From contig NZ_JAJIRO010000002.1 in assembly GCF_025717535.1 (NCBI RefSeq), positions 434,001-498,000 of the forward strand: 64,000 bases of DNA. The letters run 5' to 3'. The notes beneath the pieces were generated by a model. It was not told where the DNA came from. It saw nothing but the letters and a program-made list of their open reading frames with translations, and made no database searches. This stretch comes from Paucibacter sp. Y2R2-4. Its GTDB lineage: Bacteria; Pseudomonadota; Gammaproteobacteria; Burkholderiales; Burkholderiaceae_C. Below, piece after piece: positions 59,326-64,000 of this stretch. The translations under genes were made by a program, and so were the position numbers. Positions within the stretch are counted from its first letter, which is position 1, and each line of letters opens with the position of its first letter.

Positions 59326-60762
59326 ATGAGCATCGACAAGCGCGAGGGCGCTTTTGACTCAGGCGAGGGCCGGCAGCTGGCAGAGGCAGCGCTCCGCACC
59401 ATCAGCCTTTCCACCGCCAAATCCAGTGGCGAACAGTTCTTCCGCCAATTGGTCAAAGAGCTGGCGCTGGCCCTGGATGTGAAGTATGTGATCGCCGGAC
59501 GCTTGGTGACACTTGAGGACGAGAGTCCTGGCAAGGATTCCGACGCACCGCAAGCCACCAACGAGGGCATCCAAACCCTGGCCGTCTGGGCCGGCGAAGA
59601 CTGGATGCCCAATATTCGCTACTCGCTGCGCGGCACGCCTTGCGCCAATGTCACCAGTCAAGACATGTGCTTTCACCCCTGCGGTGTACAGCAAGACTAT
59701 CCGCATGACCATTTGCTGACCGAGATGGGGGCTCAGAGCTATATCGGCATGCCCATGGTGGGCAGCGAAGGCAAGACGCTGGGCATTTTGGTCGCGCTGG
59801 ACACCCGCGAAATCAGCGAGGGCAAGCGCCTGCTGGCCCTGTCCCTGCTGTCGATTTTTGCGGCTCGCAGCGCGGTTGAGTTGCAGCATCAGGACCATGT
59901 GGCCGGGCTGGAAGCCCATGTCAAGGCGCGCACCGAAGAGCTGAGCAGCGCCACCCGGCGCCTGGTGGAACAAGAGAAGCTGGCCGCGCTCGGTGGCTTT
60001 GTGGCCGGTTTTGCGCATGAGATCAACACACCGATTGGGATTGCCGTTACGGCAGCGTCGGGCATGGAGGAATTCGCCCGCAGCCTCAAACGCAAGCTCA
60101 ATGGCGAGAAGGTCAGCCGCATCGAACTGCAAGCCCTGGCGGACAACTTGGAGAGCGGCGCCAATCTGGTCAACAGCAATTTGAGCCGGGCCGCCGGATT
60201 GATCTCCAGCTTCAAAATGCTGGCGGTGGACCAAGCCAATGAAGAAGAGTCTCGCTTGGACCTGCGCGACTATTTGCGCCAATTGATCGTCGCTCACCAA
60301 CCGGTCTTGCGCAGCGCCCATACCGAAGTCCAGCTGGACGCGCCCGAGCCTTTGCGGGTGACGATGGCGGCCGGCCTGTTCTCACAAATCATCTCGAACC
60401 TGATCGTCAACACCCTCACCCATGCCTTTGATGAGCCGCTTGAGCGCTCCTTGGAAGAGCTTCAGGATTTGAAGGAAGAAGAGAATAACCTTGCCCTGCC
60501 GCAGCGCCGCATCGACATTGCCTTGCATGCCGAAGGTGGGCAGTTGCATCTTCATTTCGGTGACAACGGTCGCGGAGTCAGTCCCACGGTGGCGAGGCGC
60601 CTGTTCGAGCCCTACTTCACCACCCGGCGTGGCCAGGGCGGCACCGGCCTGGGCTTGCACATCGTCAACTCCTTGTGCCAACGCATGGGCGGCAGCATCA
60701 GCATCGATCCGCACCACCAGCCCGGCTTGGGCTTTTTGATCGAACTGCCACTGCGCCCCTGA
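59326..60762 (+). CDS. Soluble GAF-domain sensor histidine kinase
   Basis: The 478-residue product has no transmembrane segment, so it is cytoplasmic. An N-terminal GAF-like domain (about residues 20-190) contains a cysteine-containing stretch (GTPCANVTSQDMCFHPCGV) and SYIGMPMVGSEGKTLGILVA. A short coiled coil leads to the phosphoacceptor helix EKLAALGGFVAGFAHEINTP and an HATPase domain (FGDNGRGVSPTVARRLFEPY; GQGGTGLGLHIVNSLC). It is only 3 bp after the HD-GYP regulator gene, so the two almost certainly form a cognate pair. Confidence 0.93.
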   Translation: MSIDKREGAFDSGEGRQLAEAALRTISLSTAKSSGEQFFRQLVKELALALDVKYVIAGRLVTLEDESPGKDSDAPQATNEGIQTLAVWAGEDWMPNIRYSLRGTPCANVTSQDMCFHPCGVQQDYPHDHLLTEMGAQSYIGMPMVGSEGKTLGILVALDTREISEGKRLLALSLLSIFAARSAVELQHQDHVAGLEAHVKARTEELSSATRRLVEQEKLAALGGFVAGFAHEINTPIGIAVTAASGMEEFARSLKRKLNGEKVSRIELQALADNLESGANLVNSNLSRAAGLISSFKMLAVDQANEEESRLDLRDYLRQLIVAHQPVLRSAHTEVQLDAPEPLRVTMAAGLFSQIISNLIVNTLTHAFDEPLERSLEELQDLKEEENNLALPQRRIDIALHAEGGQLHLHFGDNGRGVSPTVARRLFEPYFTTRRGQGGTGLGLHIVNSLCQRMGGSISIDPHHQPGLGFLIELPLRP

Positions 60763-60827
60763 ACATCGGCCGTGGCCAACGCGCCGCTCAGGGCAGAATC
60801 CGGGGCCGCCTTTTCCTCTCCCGCCCC

Positions 60828-61625
60828 ATGAGCGCTTTGCTGCACGAAATCCGCCTTTTCTTCATCGCGCTGCAGTTCTTCAGCCGCTGCCCGATCCCGA
60901 GCTGGGTGGGTTTTGAGCCGCAATGGTTGCAGCAATGTGCGCGCCACTTCCCGGCCGTGGGCCTGTGTGTCGGCGCCTTCGCGGGCTTGGTCTTGTGGGC
61001 TGCTTTATGGGTTTGGCCGCCTGCCGTGGCCGTGGGTTTGAGCATGGCGGCCAGCATCTGGATGACGGGCGGCTTTCATGAAGACGGCTGGGCCGACAGC
61101 TGCGACGGCCTGGGCGGCAGCGTCAGCCGCGCGCGTGCGCTGGAGATCATGAAGGACTCGCGCATCGGCAGCTACGGCGCACTGGGCTTGATCCTGATGC
61201 TGGGCTTGAAGGCCAGCGCTCTTTTCAGCCTGGCGGAAAGCGACCCCGGCTTGGCCGTGCTTGTGACCCTCTTTGCCCACGCTGCCTCACGCGCCGCGCC
61301 GGTGTGGCTGATGCACAGCCTGCCTTATGCCGGCGACGCCGATCACGCCAAGGCCAAACCACTGGCCACACAGGCCAATGGCCTGACCTTGGCGGTAGCT
61401 TTCGGCTGGGTCGCCGCCACGGCAACTCTGCTGCTCAGCCTGCAAAGCCAGTTGCTTCCCAGCCTCTTGCTGGCCTTGCTGGTCGCCGCCGGGCTAACGC
61501 TTTATATGCAGGGCTGGCTGGACCGCCGCCTGGGCGGCTACACCGGCGACAACCTTGGCGCCACCCAACAAGTGGTGGAACTGGGCCTGCTGCTCTCCTT
61601 TTTGGCGCTCTTGAATGTCTTCTGA
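60828..61625 (+). CDS. cobS: Adenosylcobinamide-GDP ribazoletransferase
   Basis: CobS joins activated cobinamide and alpha-ribazole phosphate to finish the nucleotide loop. The 265-residue integral membrane protein has LQFFSRCPIPSWVGFE, the active-site GGFHEDGWADSCDGLGG, KDSRIGSYGALGLIL and several hydrophobic helices, ending GATQQVVELGLLL. The ATG at 60828 gives the usual N-terminus. It overlaps the next gene by 11 nt. Confidence 0.96.
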   Translation: MSALLHEIRLFFIALQFFSRCPIPSWVGFEPQWLQQCARHFPAVGLCVGAFAGLVLWAALWVWPPAVAVGLSMAASIWMTGGFHEDGWADSCDGLGGSVSRARALEIMKDSRIGSYGALGLILMLGLKASALFSLAESDPGLAVLVTLFAHAASRAAPVWLMHSLPYAGDADHAKAKPLATQANGLTLAVAFGWVAATATLLLSLQSQLLPSLLLALLVAAGLTLYMQGWLDRRLGGYTGDNLGATQQVVELGLLLSFLALLNVF

Positions 61626-62157
61626 GGCCAGGCTCTGGGTGTGGCGACACCCGCGCCCCGAAGCGGCTGCCGGCCGCTGCATCGGCGCCGGCAGCGATTT
61701 GACTGTGCATTGGCGCCGCGCCAAACGGCTGGCCCGCAAGATCCAGAAAGCAGCACGCCGGCAGCGCCTGCCGCACATCGTCTACAGCTCACCGCTGCGC
61801 CGCTGTGCCAGTGTTGCGGCCTGGCTGAAGGCCTGGGGTTGGCGACATCATGTGGACGCTGCGCTGCTGGAGCTGGACTTTGGTGAATGGGAGGGAAAGC
61901 CCTGGTTCACCATCGCCAAAGCCGAAGTCGATGCTTGGGTGCAAGACTTTGCGAACCATGCACCCGGCGGTGGCGAATCGCTGACCCAGCTGCTGGAACG
62001 CGCCGGCCCCTGGCAACCGAGCGCGGGGCATGGCGTGGTCATCAGCCATGGGGGCTGGATGCTGGCCAGGCGCTGGCTCGCCGAGCACGGTCAGCAAATT
62101 CCAACAGCAGCGAACTGGTCCAAACCGCCCCGCTACGGAGAATGCTGGCAGCTCTAG
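61615..62157 (+). CDS. cobC: Alpha-ribazole phosphatase-like histidine phosphatase
   Basis: The 180-residue product is a histidine phosphatase: LWVWRHPRPEAAAGRCIGAG gives the phosphohistidine site, YSSPLRRCASVAAWL the second Arg motif, LLELDFGEWEGKPWFTI the FGxWEG element and VVISHGGWMLARRWLA the second catalytic His. The usual RHG triad reads RHP here, as in some CobC relatives. Dephosphorylation of alpha-ribazole phosphate (or of cobalamin phosphate) is inferred from context. The symbol follows the Salmonella scheme. Confidence 0.85.
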   Translation: MSSEARLWVWRHPRPEAAAGRCIGAGSDLTVHWRRAKRLARKIQKAARRQRLPHIVYSSPLRRCASVAAWLKAWGWRHHVDAALLELDFGEWEGKPWFTIAKAEVDAWVQDFANHAPGGGESLTQLLERAGPWQPSAGHGVVISHGGWMLARRWLAEHGQQIPTAANWSKPPRYGECWQL

Positions 62158-62212
62158 CCCGAATGCCCAGCGGAACGAGGGCGTGGGTCGGCGACTGGGC
62201 TAGCATTGGCGC

Positions 62213-62767
62213 ATGACCTACGCATTCCACTCCTCCTTCGCGCGGCTCACTCCCTGGCTCTTGGTCCTGGGCGTCTTCAGTGGCTGCGCCAGCATGAGCG
62301 AATCGCAATGCCAGCAAGCCGACTGGCGCGCCCGAGGCTTGGCCGACGGCCGCGCCGGCCACAGCGCAACGCGCATCGACGAGCATGTGGACGCCTGCAG
62401 CAAAGCAGGCATCACACCCGACAACCGCAGTTGGACGCAAGGCTGGGAGGACGGCATCCGCAGCTATTGCACCGCCAACAACGGTTGGCAAGAAGGCTCG
62501 CGCAACCAGATTTACTGGGGTGGCTGCCGAGGGCAAGCGGGTGAAGATGCCTTCTTGAACCACTATCGCCTGGGTCAGCAGCTGTATGGCCTGCTGCAGC
62601 AGGTACAGCGCAATGATGTCGAGAGCAAACGCCTGGAACAGCTGCTGCGTGACGCAAAAACGGACGAAGCACGCAGCAAGGCGCGCGAACAATTGCGCCG
62701 CGTCGACTACGACCAGCTGCGCCTGCGCGCCTTGATCACCGGCATGCACTTGATGGCGCCCCGATAA
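62213..62767 (+). CDS. DUF2799 lipoprotein
   Basis: The 184-residue product has a lipoprotein signal (LTPWLLVLGVFSGC, lipidated Cys about residue 25), then a DUF2799 domain with DWRARGLADGRAGH, HVDACSKAGITPDNRSWTQG and a second repeat-like YTANNGW-type segment, and a C-terminal charged coiled coil. Function is unknown. It ends the plus-strand run that began at the cobalamin locus but has no obvious tie to it. Confidence 0.83.
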   Translation: MTYAFHSSFARLTPWLLVLGVFSGCASMSESQCQQADWRARGLADGRAGHSATRIDEHVDACSKAGITPDNRSWTQGWEDGIRSYCTANNGWQEGSRNQIYWGGCRGQAGEDAFLNHYRLGQQLYGLLQQVQRNDVESKRLEQLLRDAKTDEARSKAREQLRRVDYDQLRLRALITGMHLMAPR

Positions 62768-62782
62768 GGGCTGGTCAGCGTT

Positions 62783-63079
62783 TTAAATCAAAGCTTGGCG
62801 CTCGCCATTGGCCTTGGACCAATGCAAGATCTCATAGCTTTGCCGCAAGCCCGCGGTGTAGAAGGGGTCGGTCTTCAACAAGGTCTCGAGCTGAGCCTTG
62901 GAGTCGGCATTCGCCACCCACAGCCCACCCTTGGGCGTTTGCCCTGGTTCATGGCGCAAAGAGCCGCCCACGGGGATCACATCGCGATGGCTTTCAAGCC
63001 AGTCGATATGCGCTTGTAGATTGGCGGCCCGCACTTCGGCGTGGTCGGGCTTATCGGTGAAGATGACAGCAAATAGCAT
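62783..63079 (-). CDS. YciI family protein
   Basis: The 98-residue product has the YciI/YCII-related alpha-beta fold signature: LFAVIFTDKPDHAEVRAANL, HIDWLESHRDVIPVGGSL, GLWVANADSKAQLETLLKTD and DPFYTAGLRQSYEI, with the conserved His in the second motif. Family members are small cytoplasmic proteins, some with hydrolase or dehalogenase-like chemistry, most without an assigned role. Confidence 0.9.
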   Translation of the reverse strand: MLFAVIFTDKPDHAEVRAANLQAHIDWLESHRDVIPVGGSLRHEPGQTPKGGLWVANADSKAQLETLLKTDPFYTAGLRQSYEILHWSKANGERQALI

Positions 63080-63118
63080 GCAGGCCTAGGCAAAAAGTTA
63101 AAGAATCTGCGGGCCGCT

Positions 63119-63604
63119 CTACTCAGGGCGGTCCAGTTTCTTGCTCAACAAGATGGTTGAGACCGTATCGACCACCCCCTTGATGGCGCGGATGCGGTCC
63201 AGCAAGCTGTCCAGCTCCTCGGTGGAGTCGGTGGTCAGCATGGCGCACAAATCAAAGCGGCCGCTGACGGCGTAAAGCTGGTGTATCTCATGCCGGCGGG
63301 TCAGTTCGCGGGCCACCTCGGGCTCCAGCTTGGAGTCGACCGAGATCAAGACCATCACCCGGATGCCCGGTGCCGCGCGCCGCGCGGCCATGCTGATGGT
63401 GTAACCGGTGATGTGGCCGCCATCTTCCAGCGCCTTCAAGCGCAGTTGCACCGTGCTGCGCGCCACGCCCAAAGCCTTGGCCAGCTTGACCACCGGCAGG
63501 CGCGCATTGACCCGCAAGAGCTCCAAGAGCTGACGATCCAGATCGTCCAGGGCACTCAGCAGCACTGCGTCTTTAGAAGCTACCAATTGGAAACCACCAC
63601 TCAC
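63119..63604 (-). CDS. Lrp/AsnC family transcriptional regulator
   Basis: The 161-residue product has an N-terminal winged helix (LDDLDRQLLELLRVNARLPV; KLAKALGVARSTVQLRLKAL) and a C-terminal RAM ligand-binding domain (MVLISVDSKLEPEVARELTR; YAVSGRFDLCAMLTTDSTEELDSLLD). The start is GTG at 63604. It is divergent from the gene at 63756, a typical layout for local regulators of amino-acid metabolism genes. Confidence 0.92.
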   Translation of the reverse strand: MSGGFQLVASKDAVLLSALDDLDRQLLELLRVNARLPVVKLAKALGVARSTVQLRLKALEDGGHITGYTISMAARRAAPGIRVMVLISVDSKLEPEVARELTRRHEIHQLYAVSGRFDLCAMLTTDSTEELDSLLDRIRAIKGVVDTVSTILLSKKLDRPE

Positions 63605-63755
63605 TTTGCTCGAATGCCTTGCATTATGACCGACGCTATCGAGGCATTGAATTCAATTTGCACATAGGGTTCGGCCGAACTGATTTCTAGAATTCTTCCA
63701 ATACCCCTAGGGTCGCAAAGGCCATCCAGGCCATCGGGGGAACAAGGAGACAAGC
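63605..63755. promoter_or_regulatory. Divergent control region, Lrp-type regulator and 63756 gene
   Basis: The 151-bp spacer holds a perfect palindrome TTCGGCCGAA (63670-63679), a TAGAAT (63688-63693) that could be a -10 for the plus-strand gene, and a CCCTAGGG palindrome (63705-63712). No -35 is clear. Lrp-type autoregulation here is a guess from layout. Confidence 0.4.
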
Positions 63756-64000
63756 ATGCTGCAAAAAGTGATCGAAGTTAAATCGGCCAACGCTGGAGCC
63801 ATTTCGGCTGCCATTGACAATGCCGCTACGGGGGCCATTGCACAGGCCCCCACCGCCACCCAAAAGCTGCTGACCCGCGCAGAGCTGGACGCTTATGACC
63901 CCCGTGCGGAGTCATGGCAAAAGCAATTCGCCCGCCGCTACACCCACCACTCCGAACTCAATGGTGTGTTGAACGGGGTGGAGAACGTCGACGAGACCGT
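63756..64000 (+). CDS. Unidentified gene, 3' end beyond window
   Basis: An ATG with a strong AAGGAGA ribosome site opens a frame that runs to the edge of the window (81 codons). The visible part reads MLQKVIEVKSANAGAISAAI and later YDPRAESWQKQFARRYTHH. It is soluble and has no signal peptide. I do not recognise the family from this fragment. Being divergent from an Lrp/AsnC regulator, it may act in amino-acid metabolism. Confidence 0.7.
   Translation, partial: MLQKVIEVKSANAGAISAAIDNAATGAIAQAPTATQKLLTRAELDAYDPRAESWQKQFARRYTHHSELNGVLNGVENVDET

Overview
The window looks like a stretch of core chromosome from a Burkholderiales betaproteobacterium, probably near the Roseateles/Paucibacter/Rubrivivax group. 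The reasons are high GC, betaproteobacterial synteny (mutM-TPR-lolB-ispE-tRNA-Gln-prs-rplY-pth; rplU-rpmA-obgE-proB; hemA-prfA-prmC-grxD-ubiX; hrcA-nadK-recN), several TonB-dependent receptors and a PEP-CTERM protein. The genus is an inference. I saw no transposase, integrase, phage gene or CRISPR array.

Layout. 1-11.9 kb is an accessory-like part: the end of a CysB-type LysR regulator, a TonB-dependent receptor, a periplasmic sulfate-binding protein, a GNAT/RidA pair, a PEP-CTERM choice-of-anchor A protein, a short FimV-like membrane protein, and a pair of envelope proteins (TPR protein and L,D-transpeptidase) that end in related NTF2-like tails. 12-31.6 kb is mostly housekeeping: miaB, hemA, prfA, prmC, grxD, ubiX, a lytic transglycosylase-like protein, proS, rppH, proB, obgE, rpmA, rplU, ispB, two tRNAs, hrcA, nadK, recN and rapZ. 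31.6-44.1 kb holds a second TonB-dependent receptor, mutY/mutM, a TPR protein, lolB, ispE (with an AT-rich insert), tRNA-Gln, prs, rplY, pth and a secreted DUF4124-like protein.

44.1-62.2 kb is a large cobalamin locus. It opens with a cobalamin riboswitch whose terminator hairpin ends 16 nt before btuB. It continues with tightly overlapping genes for uptake (btuB, btuF, btuC, btuD) and late B12 assembly: cobB, cobO, cobQ, cbiB, a CobC/CobD-type aminotransferase, cobU, bluB, cobT, cobS and an alpha-ribazole-phosphatase-like gene. Together these cover a,c-diamidation, adenosylation, amidation, aminopropanol attachment, lower-ligand synthesis and nucleotide loop assembly. Corrin-ring methylation genes are not in the window. 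Two oddities sit inside the locus: a BtuF-like protein with no signal peptide, and a two-component pair (REC-DUF3369-HD-GYP regulator plus soluble GAF histidine kinase) with its own sigma70-like promoter. The window ends with a DUF2799 lipoprotein, a YciI protein, an Lrp/AsnC regulator and a divergent partial gene.

Regulatory signals that can be read directly include several intrinsic terminators, an FNR/Anr-type box upstream of hemA, a long palindrome upstream of the first TonB-dependent receptor, and a 580-bp rplY-pth spacer full of inverted repeats.
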